Assembly: GCF_000024345.1 (NCBI RefSeq)
Contig: NC_013729.1
Coordinates: 7,068,001 to 7,132,000 of the forward strand
Source of the DNA: Kribbella flavida DSM 17836
GTDB taxonomy: Bacteria; Actinomycetota; Actinomycetes; Propionibacteriales; Kribbellaceae
Direction of reading: 5' to 3'
DNA length: 64,000 bases
Below, piece after piece: positions 54,241 to 63,436 of the stretch. The notes beneath the pieces were generated by a model that made no database searches, was not told the DNA's origin, and worked only from the letters and a program-made list of their open reading frames with translations. The position numbers were made by a program, and so were the translations under genes. Positions within the stretch are counted from its first letter, which is position 1. Each line of letters begins with the position of its first letter.

Positions 54241-55686
54241 ATGAGGTTCGTCCGCCCCCTCGCCGTCGCGATCGCCGCCGGCCTGCTGCTGACCACGCTC
54301 GCCTCGCCGGCGCCTGCACGGCAGGTGCCGGCCCAGCCGGCGGCGCAGCAGCAGGCCGCCGCGACCACCAGCTTCCGCAACCCGGTGAACGCCGGGGCCG
54401 ACCCCTCGCTGCTGTGGCACAACGGGAAGTACTACGTCGCCACCACGACCGGGGACCACATCGGCATCTGGTCGTCGACCAGCCTGGCGACGCTGCTGGT
54501 CGCGCCGGAGACCGTGGTCTACCGCGACAGCGACCCGAGCCGCAACACCCAGATGTGGGCGCCCGCGTTCCGCCACGTCGGCAACCGCTGGTACGTCTAC
54601 TACACCGCCTCCGACGGCGTCGACGCGAACCACCGAATGTACGTGCTGGAGTCGGCCGGCGACGACCCGCTCGGCCCGTACACGTTCAAGGCGAAGATCG
54701 CGGACTTCGGCGAGTACGCGATCGACGGCGAGCCGATCACCCACAACGGCCAGCAGTACTTCGTCTGGTCCGGACCCGGCCGCGGCCAGGGCGGTCCGGC
54801 GCAGCTCTACATCGTGCGGATGAGCAACCCGTGGACGGCGACGGGGCCGCGGGCGGCGATCCCCGCGAGCGGGGGCTGCACCGAGGTCCGGGAGGGGCCG
54901 ACGCCGCTCTACCGCAACGGGCGCACGTTCCTCACCTACTCGACCTGCGACACCGGCAAGCCGGACTACCAGCTGTGGATGAAGAGCATCCCGAACGGCG
55001 CCGACCCGATGGTCGCCGCGAACTGGGTCCAGCATCCCGGCCCGATCTTCAGCCGCAACGACGCGACCGGCGTCTGGGGTCCGGGGCACCACTCGTTCTT
55101 CACCTCGCCGGACGGCACCGAGGACTGGATCGCGTACCACGGCAAGAACACCAGCACCTACACCTACGCGTTCCGCACCACCCGGGTGCAGAAGCTCAGC
55201 TGGAACGCTGACGGCACCCCCAACCTCGGCCGTCCGCTGGCCGCCGGCGCGACCCAACAGCTGCCTTCCGGTGACCCCGGCGCGGCCACCTCGGTGGTCA
55301 ACGACTTCGACCTCGGCACCGGCCAGAACCAGGTCCAGTACGCCGGCTCGTGGAACTCCGGCTCCGGTTGCGGCACCCAGTGCTTCTGGGGCAACGACCA
55401 CTGGACCGGGATCGCGAACGCCTCGGCGACGATCCGGTTCACCGGGACCAAGGTGGCGCTGCTCAGCGTCGTCGACCGCGGCAACGGCATCGCCGCGATC
55501 TCGATCGACGGCGGTCCCGAGCAGCGGGTCGACTACTACAGCTCGATCCGCGTCGGCGAGCAGCTCACCTACATCAGTCCCACGCTCCCGCCCGGCCCGC
55601 ACACCCTGCGCATCCGGGTCACCGGCGAGAAGAACCCGGCCTCCACCAGCACTCAGGTCAGCGTGGACCGGATCGAGATCTACTAG
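54241..55686 (+). CDS. Secreted GH43-type glycosidase with C-terminal beta-sandwich
   Basis: A 481-residue exported enzyme. The signal peptide is MRFVRPLAVAIAAGLLLTTL ending at about residue 27. The five-bladed propeller spans about 45-340: FRNPVNAGADPSLLWHNGKY holds the catalytic base (D54), FGEYAIDGEPITHNGQQYF the pKa-modulating Asp and CTEVREGPTPLYRNG the general acid Glu. The C-terminal 140 residues form a jelly-roll, carbohydrate-binding-like domain (IRFTGTKVALLSVVDRGNGI). GH43 enzymes cleave arabinan/xylan side chains. It converges with the GH106-like gene, overlapping it by four bases. Confidence 0.88.
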   Translation: MRFVRPLAVAIAAGLLLTTLASPAPARQVPAQPAAQQQAAATTSFRNPVNAGADPSLLWHNGKYYVATTTGDHIGIWSSTSLATLLVAPETVVYRDSDPSRNTQMWAPAFRHVGNRWYVYYTASDGVDANHRMYVLESAGDDPLGPYTFKAKIADFGEYAIDGEPITHNGQQYFVWSGPGRGQGGPAQLYIVRMSNPWTATGPRAAIPASGGCTEVREGPTPLYRNGRTFLTYSTCDTGKPDYQLWMKSIPNGADPMVAANWVQHPGPIFSRNDATGVWGPGHHSFFTSPDGTEDWIAYHGKNTSTYTYAFRTTRVQKLSWNADGTPNLGRPLAAGATQQLPSGDPGAATSVVNDFDLGTGQNQVQYAGSWNSGSGCGTQCFWGNDHWTGIANASATIRFTGTKVALLSVVDRGNGIAAISIDGGPEQRVDYYSSIRVGEQLTYISPTLPPGPHTLRIRVTGEKNPASTSTQVSVDRIEIY

Positions 55687-58600
55687 GGACGTCTCAGCCG
55701 GACGGGGCCGAACAAGCCGGTGGTCCGTTGGCCTGCGAAGACGAAGTGCGTCGGTCCCGCCGCGTCCAGGTAGGGCGCGAGCGTGCCGAACACCTCGACG
55801 TCCAGCGTGTGCTCGCCGGCCGGTGGACCGCCGAGGTCGAAGACGTACGGCGAGCAGAACCGCAGGCCCACGCTCTGCCCGTCCACCAGAACCTCGGCTG
55901 TTCCCCGCACCCGGCCGAGATCCAGCTGCACCGAACCGGCGGCGGGAAGGTCGACCCGCCGCCGGTACCGGACTCCGCCGCTGTACTCCGCGAGGCCGTG
56001 GTCCTGCCAGTCCCCCAGGCCGATCCGGCCGGACCCGACCACCACCCGTACCGGTCCGGCCAGCGCCGCCCCGGCCTCGAAGCCGGGCTCGGTGGTCACG
56101 GTCAGCAAGCCCCTTCGGGCCCCGGCCGGAACCTCCGCCACCAGCCGGCCAGCTCCCGCAGCGACCTCCGTGCCGTCCACAGCGAGAACACCCTCACCGA
56201 CGACGTCGAGCTCCACCCGAACGGCTCCAGGCGGCAACTCGAACCGCAAGTGCTCGATCCGCCGCGCCTCCAACCGTGGTACGGCGAACGTGACGCGCTC
56301 GACCACGTCCGCCCGCGTGCCGTCGAGCCACGCCGCCTGCGGCAACGGATGCGGACGCCGGGTGAGCTGGAGATCGGCCAGCGCCCGGTGGTGCTGCCGG
56401 CGCCGGACCACCGCGACCGTCGTGCCCGCGACCTCCGCCTGCCAGTCGTGATCGGACACGACGAGCCCGTCCACCATGATCGGCGTCGGTTGCGTGACCT
56501 CGATCGACACCTCGTTCGGACCGGGCCGCAGCGCCGCCACGACGTCGTACCGGCGCACGCGAGGGGTCGGCCGTTCGTACGGGAGGAAGCCGCCCTGCCG
56601 TCCCACCTCGACACCGTTGACGACGAGCTTCGCAGAGCCGGCGGCGGTAAGGGTCAGCTCCGTGGTCCCAGCCGGTACGACGGACGTGGTGTAGCGGATC
56701 GCGACGCCCTGCCCGGGCTGCTCCGCCACGGCGATCCACTCCGGCCTTCGATAGAGCTCGGGGTCGCGCACGAAGGCCAGGTGCGCGCGAAGTGGCAGTT
56801 CCACCTCGGGAGTCAGCCGCAGCTCGAGCGTGTGCTGCCCGGCGGACAGGCTGACCGGCGTACCGGCGTGGTGGCCGCCGGCGTCGTCGAGCGGTACGAC
56901 GCCGCCGTCGAGCAGGAGTTCCTTGGCGGCGGGAGCGCCGACCACGACCGTGCTGTCGAGCGGCGCCGCCAGCGAGAAGGTGGCGACGAACGTGACGGTC
57001 TGCCCCGGTGCCACGACGCCGAAGTCCAGAAACTCCTCGGGGACATGACCTTTCGGGCCGAGCGCGTGCTGGTGGATGTGGTCTTTGGGGATGCCCAGGC
57101 GCTCGGAGTACGTGACCGGCGCGCCCTCGATCAGGCCGTGCGGGCCGAAGCCGGCCTGCGCACTTCGCCACTCCGCTTCGCCTTCGACCCGATGGTCCAG
57201 CGCCCACCTCTCGATCACCGGTTCGGCGCCGGGACCGGTCGCCGGCCAGGCGAAGTCGCCCCAGGTGTTGTCGAGCGTCGGCAGCAGCGTCGACTCCCAG
57301 TCCCCGTCGAGCTCCAGTTCCAGTACGTCGGCCGGCGGTTCTGCGGCGGCCTCGGGATTGTCAGGAGCGAAGACGACGAGCGCTGCCGGCCCTTGCGTGA
57401 AGGGCACGGTCACCTCGGTGACGCCGTCGACCACCCGGCAAGGCAAGGCGATCGGGTCGTCGCCGAAGGGCGAGCACAGCATCGGTGCGCCCGGGGCATC
57501 GCGGACTTGCAGGGTGGTCTCGCGCAGGTAGCGGTCGGCGTCGAAGCTGTAGCCCACGGTGGCCCAGTCATGACTGATCCCCCGCTCGACCGGCCGCCCG
57601 TCACCGACCCGCGTCGCGCTCCACTCGGTCGCGGTCACGAACACGACGAGCGCGCCGTCCACCTCACGGGTCAGCGTCGGCACCTCGGCTTGCACTCGTT
57701 GCCGCACGCGAGCCAGCGCGGCCGGAACCTCAGCCGCGGTCGGTACGACGGACGCCTCGCCCCGCGCGAATCGCTCCCGCAGCAGCGCGACCGCCTTGTC
57801 GCCACTCTTCCCGTCCGACGAGGCCGCGACGCGATCGCCCAGCCCGCCGGGCTCCGGCGAGTCGCCGTCCGAGTCCTTGCCATCCCCCACAGAACGTTGC
57901 GGCGCCTCGGCGACCGCCACCACGACACCGCCGGCAGCGACGAACTCGTTCAGTCGCGCGGCCACTGGCCCTTCCAGCATGGTTGCCGCAGGCAACACCA
58001 CTGCGGCGTACTGCTCGCCGGCCACCTGCAGGCGGGTCCGGTCCGTGACCTCGACCCGCGCTCCGGCCAGGGAGTCGTCGTCCACCACGTCCGCGTCCAG
58101 CCGGGCCCGGTCGAGAACACCGAGCACCGGCGCGAACCAGGTGGCCTCGCCGACGAGCTCGCGGTAGATCTGCTGGGCGCGGACCGCCTCGGGACCGGGA
58201 CCGTCGAGGGTCAGGTCGGCCTGGGCGGTCGCGGTCGGGAAGAGCACGGCGATGTCGCACACGTGTCGCCCCAGCGACAACGCCGCACACAGCCGCGTCA
58301 CCGCGTCGGCGAAGACCTTGTGGTGCCGCCAGTACGGCTGCCGCCAGTCCGTCGCCGGCGGCGCCCACTCCCACCAGCCCGCGCGGGTCGTGTAGTAGAC
58401 GGCATGCGGGTTGTAGAGCGTCGCACCGGTCCGCAGCCAGGGAAGCAACCAGTCGAACGTCTCCTCGAGCGTGCCGCCCCAGCCGGTCGAGTGGAACGCC
58501 TCGATCCAGGTGCGCGGGCGCTCGTAGAGATGCGCCAGGGACGAGTGGAACCGCGCGTCGCCATGATGGTCCGACCCCGGCGCGCTGAACCACCGGTGCG

Positions 58601-59588
58601 TCCGCGCGTAGTCGGCGTACAGCTGCACGCCCTCGACCGGGAGTCCGGCACGGGCCGGGTCCTGCTGGTCGCAGCCGACCAGCAAGCCGTACTCCTCGTG
58701 CCACTCGTACAACGGCTTGAAGAACGCTTCCTGCGCCAGCGAGGCGCGCAAGGCGTGGTAGTCCCGCCTCACCCGGTCCGCGTCCGGTGCTGCCGAGCCC
58801 CACAACGCCGGCAGACACTCCCGTACGTCGTACCCGTAGCGGCTGAGGAACTCGTCAGCGAAGCCGGCCGACCAGGTCGGCACCGAGGGCAGCTCGTCCT
58901 GGAAGGAGCCGCCCACGACCCGACCGAGTCGATCACCCAGCCGCCGGGCGAACTCGCCGTGCACCTCGTCCAGCAGCGCAGCGCAGGCTTCCCGGCCCAG
59001 ATAGTCGAAGCCGTGGTCGGTCTCGTAGTACAAGGACAGCGTGGACTCGGTGCGGGCGTCGCACTCCACCACGGATTCCGACGCCTCGACCGGAACAGCC
59101 GGGCTGCCGTCCAGCGGTTCGAGGGCCGCCGCGATCGGGCGACCGCCCGCGGGACAGCGCAGTACGAGCCGCCCGGTACCGGTGACAGTTTCCCGCTGCA
59201 ACCGACGCCCGGCGTACGACGGGTGGCGGGCGACCAGGCGGGCCTGCAGGTCCGCACCGGAGAAGCCGAGCTGGTCGTAGAACCACAGGGAAACGCCCAG
59301 CTCCTCGGCGTCCGCGCAGACGCCGAGGAAGATGTCCCACCAGGCCTCGGACAGGAACGGCGGGTCGTCGGCGTCACAGCCGTGGTCGGACCCGGCCGGC
59401 GCCAGGTTGAGCACGACCAGCTGGTAGATGCCGCCTTCGACGAAGCGCTCCAGCTGCCAGCGCAGCCGGGCCGGGTCCAGTGGCTCGCCGCTCCACCACC
59501 AGATCGGCACCGGCGAGAAGGCCTTGGGCGGATCGGCCAGCACGGCCGTCAACGCCGGCGGCAGTGCGTGCGACGCGGGATCGGGCAC
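55683..59588 (-). CDS. Very large GH106-like glycosidase (putative alpha-L-rhamnosidase)
   Basis: A protein of about 1300 residues without signal peptide. The start PPKAFSPVPIWWWSGEPLDP and LRWQLERFVEGGIYQLVVLN match the opening of GH106/rhamnosidase-type barrels; EELGVSLWFYDQLGFSGADL, YETDHGFDYLGREACAALLD, VVGGSFQDELPSVPTWSAGF and IEAFHSTGWGGTLEE follow. C-terminal beta-rich modules (GDWESTLLPTLDNTWGDFAW, LAEYSGGVRYRRRVDL) end as in galactose-binding-like domains. GTG 59588, six bases after the permease stop, is the likely start; a coupled TTG at 59597 is possible. It would act inside the cell on oligosaccharides taken up by the ABC transporter. Confidence 0.78.
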   Translation of the reverse strand: MPDPASHALPPALTAVLADPPKAFSPVPIWWWSGEPLDPARLRWQLERFVEGGIYQLVVLNLAPAGSDHGCDADDPPFLSEAWWDIFLGVCADAEELGVSLWFYDQLGFSGADLQARLVARHPSYAGRRLQRETVTGTGRLVLRCPAGGRPIAAALEPLDGSPAVPVEASESVVECDARTESTLSLYYETDHGFDYLGREACAALLDEVHGEFARRLGDRLGRVVGGSFQDELPSVPTWSAGFADEFLSRYGYDVRECLPALWGSAAPDADRVRRDYHALRASLAQEAFFKPLYEWHEEYGLLVGCDQQDPARAGLPVEGVQLYADYARTHRWFSAPGSDHHGDARFHSSLAHLYERPRTWIEAFHSTGWGGTLEETFDWLLPWLRTGATLYNPHAVYYTTRAGWWEWAPPATDWRQPYWRHHKVFADAVTRLCAALSLGRHVCDIAVLFPTATAQADLTLDGPGPEAVRAQQIYRELVGEATWFAPVLGVLDRARLDADVVDDDSLAGARVEVTDRTRLQVAGEQYAAVVLPAATMLEGPVAARLNEFVAAGGVVVAVAEAPQRSVGDGKDSDGDSPEPGGLGDRVAASSDGKSGDKAVALLRERFARGEASVVPTAAEVPAALARVRQRVQAEVPTLTREVDGALVVFVTATEWSATRVGDGRPVERGISHDWATVGYSFDADRYLRETTLQVRDAPGAPMLCSPFGDDPIALPCRVVDGVTEVTVPFTQGPAALVVFAPDNPEAAAEPPADVLELELDGDWESTLLPTLDNTWGDFAWPATGPGAEPVIERWALDHRVEGEAEWRSAQAGFGPHGLIEGAPVTYSERLGIPKDHIHQHALGPKGHVPEEFLDFGVVAPGQTVTFVATFSLAAPLDSTVVVGAPAAKELLLDGGVVPLDDAGGHHAGTPVSLSAGQHTLELRLTPEVELPLRAHLAFVRDPELYRRPEWIAVAEQPGQGVAIRYTTSVVPAGTTELTLTAAGSAKLVVNGVEVGRQGGFLPYERPTPRVRRYDVVAALRPGPNEVSIEVTQPTPIMVDGLVVSDHDWQAEVAGTTVAVVRRRQHHRALADLQLTRRPHPLPQAAWLDGTRADVVERVTFAVPRLEARRIEHLRFELPPGAVRVELDVVGEGVLAVDGTEVAAGAGRLVAEVPAGARRGLLTVTTEPGFEAGAALAGPVRVVVGSGRIGLGDWQDHGLAEYSGGVRYRRRVDLPAAGSVQLDLGRVRGTAEVLVDGQSVGLRFCSPYVFDLGGPPAGEHTLDVEVFGTLAPYLDAAGPTHFVFAGQRTTGLFGPVRLRRP

Positions 59589-59593
59589 GTGGA

Positions 59594-60421
59594 TCAACCC
59601 TTCAGTCCGCTGGAGAAGCCGCGGATGACGTAGCGCTGGAGGACCAGGAAGATGACCAGGATCGGAACCGCCGCGAGCACCAGACCGGCGGCCACCAGGC
59701 CGTAGTCGGAGGTGTACTCGTTGACGAAGGCGAACACCCGCACCGGGACGGTCTCCCGGCCGGACCCGCCCAGGTAGAGCAGCGGGGTGAAGAAGTCGTT
59801 CCAGATGTGCACGGCGTTGAGGATCAGGACGGTGCCGGTGATCGGGCGCAGCAGCGGGAAGATCACGTGCCGGAACGCCTGCAGGTGGGTGGCGCCGTCG
59901 ATCAGCGCCGCGTTCGTGTAGTCGGCCGGCAGGCTGCGGATGAACCCGGTGTAGAGGAACACCGTGAACGGCAGCTGGATCCCGGTGTAGAACAGGATCA
60001 TGCCCTGGTAGGTGCCGAGCAGCCCGAGGTCGCTCACCAGCTGGTAGAGCGGGATCATGCCGAGCTGGAACGGCAGGATGATGCCGACCAGGAACAGGAT
60101 GTAGAGCCCGTAGCCGAGCCGGCCGGCCCGCCGGGCCAGGAAGTACGCCGACAGCGAGCCGAGCACGATCAGCGCGATCACGCTGGAGACCGTGATCAAG
60201 GTGCTGTTCAGCAGGGCAGACCCGAGCGAGGCGGACTGCCACGCCGTACCGAAGCTTTCCGCCGACGGCGGGTCGGGCAGCGCGAGCGGATCGTTGGCGA
60301 TCTGGTTCGGGTCCTTGAAGGCCAGCGTCACCAGGGCGTAGACCGGGAACAGGAAGGCCACCGCGGTGGCCACCATGACGAGCTCGAGCACGAACGTGCG
60401 GGGACGGTAGCCGGTTCTCAT
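59594..60421 (-). CDS. ABC sugar transporter permease (MalG-like)
   Basis: A 275-residue inner-membrane protein with six hydrophobic segments. The EAA loop is NAALIDGATHLQAFRHVIFP (EAA---G type), followed by LLRPITGTVLILNAVHIWND. The N-terminus FVLELVMVATAVAFLFPVYA is characteristic of the CUT1 MalG subunit. It overlaps the MalF-like gene by four bases. No ATPase gene is present; CUT1 systems of actinomycetes often use a shared MsiK-type ATPase encoded elsewhere. Confidence 0.93.
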   Translation of the reverse strand: MRTGYRPRTFVLELVMVATAVAFLFPVYALVTLAFKDPNQIANDPLALPDPPSAESFGTAWQSASLGSALLNSTLITVSSVIALIVLGSLSAYFLARRAGRLGYGLYILFLVGIILPFQLGMIPLYQLVSDLGLLGTYQGMILFYTGIQLPFTVFLYTGFIRSLPADYTNAALIDGATHLQAFRHVIFPLLRPITGTVLILNAVHIWNDFFTPLLYLGGSGRETVPVRVFAFVNEYTSDYGLVAAGLVLAAVPILVIFLVLQRYVIRGFSSGLKG

Positions 60422-61356
60422 GCGGTCGTCTCCCGGGAGCGCAGGTAGGCGATCTGGACGAAGGAGACCGCGGCGACGAAGAGCGCCAGCACCAGCGCGA
60501 CCGCAGTGCTGTAGCCGAACTTGCCGAACACGAAGGCCTGCTTGTAGAGCACGGTCGACAACGTGTCGGTGGCGTAGCCGGGACCGCCGTTGGTCATCGC
60601 GATGATCTGGGTGAACAGCGTCAGGCCACCGACCGTGGACAGCATCACGTTGATCGTCACGGCCGGAGCCAGCAGCGGCCAGGTGATGTGCCGGAACCGC
60701 GCGACCGTTCCGGCGCCGTCGACCATCGCCGACTCGTGCAGCTCCTTCGGCACTCCCTCCAGGCCGGCCAGGAAGATCACCATCGAGTAGCCGGCGCACT
60801 GCCAGATCACCGTGAACGCGACCGACCAGATGGCCAGCGACGGATCGCCCAGCCAGTCCTGGCGCAGCGAACCCAGCCCGAGCGCGCCGAGCACCGCGTT
60901 GAGACCCGCGTCGGGCGCCGGATTGTAGACGTACTTCCACAGGAACGACACCATCACCGGACTGACCACGACCGGCGCGAAGAAGATGACCCGCAGCAGC
61001 ATCCGGCTCTTGATCGTGGTGTGCACGCCGAGCGCGAGCAGCAGGCCGAGCCCGTTCTGGACGACGACGATCGCCACCGTCAGCAGCAGCGTGCTGCGCA
61101 GCGCGCCGAGCGCCTGGTCGTCCTGCAGCAACTGCTGGAAGTTGTCCAGCCCGACGAACGACCGCTGCTCGCCGACGCCGGACCAGTCGGTGAAGGCCGA
61201 GGCAGCGCCGGCGATGCTGGGGTACAGCATCACCAGCGCGTAGACCGCCAGGGCCGGCACCGCGAACCACCAGGGCGGCGCCAGACCACCTCCGCGGCGT
61301 ACCCGGCGTACCGGCGGGGCCTCCGGGGGAGCCGGCGGCGCCGCGACCGCCGTCAT
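60418..61356 (-). CDS. ABC sugar transporter permease (MalF-like)
   Basis: A 312-residue permease with a Pro-rich N-terminal tail and six helices (first PPWWFAVPALAVYALVMLYP). The EAA loop is HESAMVDGAGTVARFRHITW, followed by PLLAPAVTINVMLSTVGGLT. It partners the MalG-like subunit and lies after the sugar-binding lipoprotein gene with a four-base overlap. The three genes with the GH106-like enzyme form one minus-strand operon. Confidence 0.93.
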   Translation of the reverse strand: MTAVAAPPAPPEAPPVRRVRRGGGLAPPWWFAVPALAVYALVMLYPSIAGAASAFTDWSGVGEQRSFVGLDNFQQLLQDDQALGALRSTLLLTVAIVVVQNGLGLLLALGVHTTIKSRMLLRVIFFAPVVVSPVMVSFLWKYVYNPAPDAGLNAVLGALGLGSLRQDWLGDPSLAIWSVAFTVIWQCAGYSMVIFLAGLEGVPKELHESAMVDGAGTVARFRHITWPLLAPAVTINVMLSTVGGLTLFTQIIAMTNGGPGYATDTLSTVLYKQAFVFGKFGYSTAVALVLALFVAAVSFVQIAYLRSRETTA

Positions 61357-62642
61357 GCGGTCTTCCGGTAGGCCTCGTCCATCTTCTTCAGCGCGGCGTC
61401 CACCGTGGTCCGGCCGCCGAGCAGCTCCTGGACGACCGCGAAGTGGGTCGGCTGCACCTCCGCGTTCGGCCAGCGCTGGTCCATGAACGGGACCGCCTTG
61501 TTGCCCGCCAGGTTCGGCAGGAACGGCTTCAGCACCGGGTCCACCTTCGCCTCGCCCTCGGCGTACAGCGGCACGCAGGCGACCGCCTCCGCCCAGGCGT
61601 TCATCGTCGCCGGGGTGGCGCAGAACTCGACGAACTTGCGGGCCTCGTCGGCCTTCTTGCTCTTCGCGCTGATCGCGATCCCGACCACGATGCCGCCCGG
61701 GATCCAGTTGTCCGCGACGTTGTCGGTGGCCGGGAACGGGAACATGCCGAGGTCGTCGGGCGACGGGGCGGCCTCCCGGTAGGCCTGCAGCACGGCGGAC
61801 ACCTGGACGGCCATCGCGGCCTTGCCGGTGCCGACCATCGAGGTCGCCTGCTCGTACGTCGTACCGTTCGGGTTGTCGTTGAAGTAGCCGCGGCGCTGCA
61901 GCTCCAGGTACTTCTCCATCGCGTCGGCCCAGCCGGAGCCGGCGAAGGTCGCGGACCCGGCGGCCATCTTGTCGTCGAAGTCGGGCTGCTGGGCGTAGAC
62001 CGTGCCCGGGACCAGCGCGTAGTCGATCAGCTGGGTCACCCACGGCGTCTGCGCGCCGAGGGCGAGCGGCACGATGCCCTTCTTCTTCAGCGCCTCGCAG
62101 ACCGCGAGCAGCTCGCTCCAGGTCGTCGGTACGCCGACTCCGGCCTGGGCGAACGCCTTCTTGTTGTAGATCGCGCCGAGCACGCTGGTGCCGGGCGAGA
62201 AGATGTAGGTCTTGCCGTCCTGCTGGTAGGCGCCCTTGAAGCCGCTGGGAATCTTCTGCGTCCAGGACTGGTCGCTGAGGTCGGCCAGCAGCCCTGCCTT
62301 GCTGAGCTGGACCATCGACATCGCGCTGCCGTTGCCCGGGTAGACCGCGTGCAGGTCGGGGGCGTTGCCGGCCGCGAGCTGAGCCCGCAACGAGGTCTGC
62401 AGCTGGTCCGCGGGCGAGAAGGACAGGTTGAACTCGAACGAGCCGTTCTGCAGCTTGTACTCGTCCAGCGCCTTGCGCAGCCCGGCCTCCTGGCTGCCGG
62501 CGCCGATCACCTTCAGGCCGCCGCCACCGCCCCCACCGGACGAGTCGCCGCAGGCCGCCAGCGTCCCGGCCGCGAGCGCTCCACCCAGCAACTGCAGAAC
62601 ACGTCGCCTGCTGACGGGCGCGGAAATCATCTCGGGTGCCAC
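61353..62642 (-). CDS. Extracellular sugar-binding lipoprotein (ABC transporter)
   Basis: A 429-residue substrate-binding protein of CUT1 type. The signal part SRRRVLQLLGGALAAGTLAA ends in a lipobox (LAAC), giving a lipid-anchored Cys at about 32; the SRRR start also resembles a Tat signal. The domain body (SLRAQLAAGNAPDLHAVYPG, GVPTTWSELLAVCEALKKKG, VGTGKAAMAVQVSAVLQAYR, AVPFMDQRWPNAEVQPTHFA) is typical of SBP_bac_1. GTG 62642 has AGGAGG five bases upstream, which decides it against the longer frame. First gene of the operon. Confidence 0.93.
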   Translation of the reverse strand: MAPEMISAPVSRRRVLQLLGGALAAGTLAACGDSSGGGGGGGLKVIGAGSQEAGLRKALDEYKLQNGSFEFNLSFSPADQLQTSLRAQLAAGNAPDLHAVYPGNGSAMSMVQLSKAGLLADLSDQSWTQKIPSGFKGAYQQDGKTYIFSPGTSVLGAIYNKKAFAQAGVGVPTTWSELLAVCEALKKKGIVPLALGAQTPWVTQLIDYALVPGTVYAQQPDFDDKMAAGSATFAGSGWADAMEKYLELQRRGYFNDNPNGTTYEQATSMVGTGKAAMAVQVSAVLQAYREAAPSPDDLGMFPFPATDNVADNWIPGGIVVGIAISAKSKKADEARKFVEFCATPATMNAWAEAVACVPLYAEGEAKVDPVLKPFLPNLAGNKAVPFMDQRWPNAEVQPTHFAVVQELLGGRTTVDAALKKMDEAYRKTA

Positions 62643-62675
62643 GGTGCCTCCTGAGCCTTGGACATACCACGGAAG

Positions 62676-62705
62676 GTTGTGAAGACAACGCATTACGGTG
62701 TTATA
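62676..62705 (-). promoter_or_regulatory. Promoter/operator region of the sugar ABC operon
   Basis: On the minus strand TATAAC (62700-62705) is a good -10 box, 58 bases before the GTG start. Just downstream lies GTTGT-GAAG-ACAAC (62676-62689), an inverted repeat. A repressor bound there would block transcription. The divergent gap 62643-62824 shows no riboswitch. Confidence 0.45.
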
Positions 62706-62824
62706 TCCTTCACGCCGGGCACGCTACGAAGTCCCGCGACGGCATGTCAAGGGTTCGAGGGCCCTTGATTGAAAGGATTCAGTCAGGTCTCCCGGTCGGC
62801 CCGGCCGAGTGAGAGAATGTCGGG

Positions 62825-63436
62825 GTGGGTGAGACGGCATCGAAGCTGGTGAGCGGGCAGCAGGCTGCCTGGACGCAGATCCTGATGCACCCGTTCGTCG
62901 CCCGGACCTCCGACGGTTCGCTGCCCCGGAGCACGTTCGACCGCTGGCTGGTCGAGGACTACTACTTCGTCGGCTCGTTCCAGGTGTACCTGCGTGAGCT
63001 GTCCGCGATCGCGCCGGACCAGCAGGCGCGGGACGTGCTCGCCGGTGGGCTGGCCGCGCTGGAGCCGGAGCTCGCCCTGTTCGAGAAGGCGGCCGATGAG
63101 CGCGGGCTCGAGCTCGCCGGGGAACCGTCGCTGCTCAACCTCGGCTACTCGTCGTACCTGCTGAGCACCCTGCGGGAAGGCTGGCCGGTCGCGATCACCG
63201 TGCTCTACGCGGTCGAGAAGGCGTACTACGACGCCTGGGCCTCCGTGCGGGAACGGACCGGCGCGGACACGCAGTACGCCGGCTTCATCGCTAACTGGTC
63301 CTCGCCGGAGTTCGCGGCGTACGTCGAGCAGCTGGCCGGACTGGTGGACCGTGAGGACCTGACCCCGGAGATGGCGCTGGCGTTCGACCGGGTGATCAGG
63401 TTCGAGCTCGCGTTCTGGGACCTGGTGCACGGGTGA
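62825..63436 (+). CDS. TenA/THI-4-like protein
   Basis: A 203-residue, all-helical haem-oxygenase-fold protein of the TenA group. WTQILMHPFVARTSDGSLPR and STFDRWLVEDYYFVGSFQVY are the typical start; GYSSYLLSTLREGWPVAITV and LYAVEKAYYDAWASVRERTG follow; WSSPEFAAYVEQLAG and FELAFWDLVHG end it. TenA_C enzymes salvage thiamine pyrimidine, but they keep a Cys in the active site; no cysteine is present here, so it may be a TenA_E-like or other member. The next gene overlaps by four bases (GTGA). No thiamine genes are near. Confidence 0.87.
   Translation: MGETASKLVSGQQAAWTQILMHPFVARTSDGSLPRSTFDRWLVEDYYFVGSFQVYLRELSAIAPDQQARDVLAGGLAALEPELALFEKAADERGLELAGEPSLLNLGYSSYLLSTLREGWPVAITVLYAVEKAYYDAWASVRERTGADTQYAGFIANWSSPEFAAYVEQLAGLVDREDLTPEMALAFDRVIRFELAFWDLVHG

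Noticed and set aside
62643..62824. TPP riboswitch upstream of the TenA-like gene
   Set aside because: None of the conserved thi-box blocks (CUGAGA, ACCUGAUC type) is visible; the GTG start is close to the divergent promoter.
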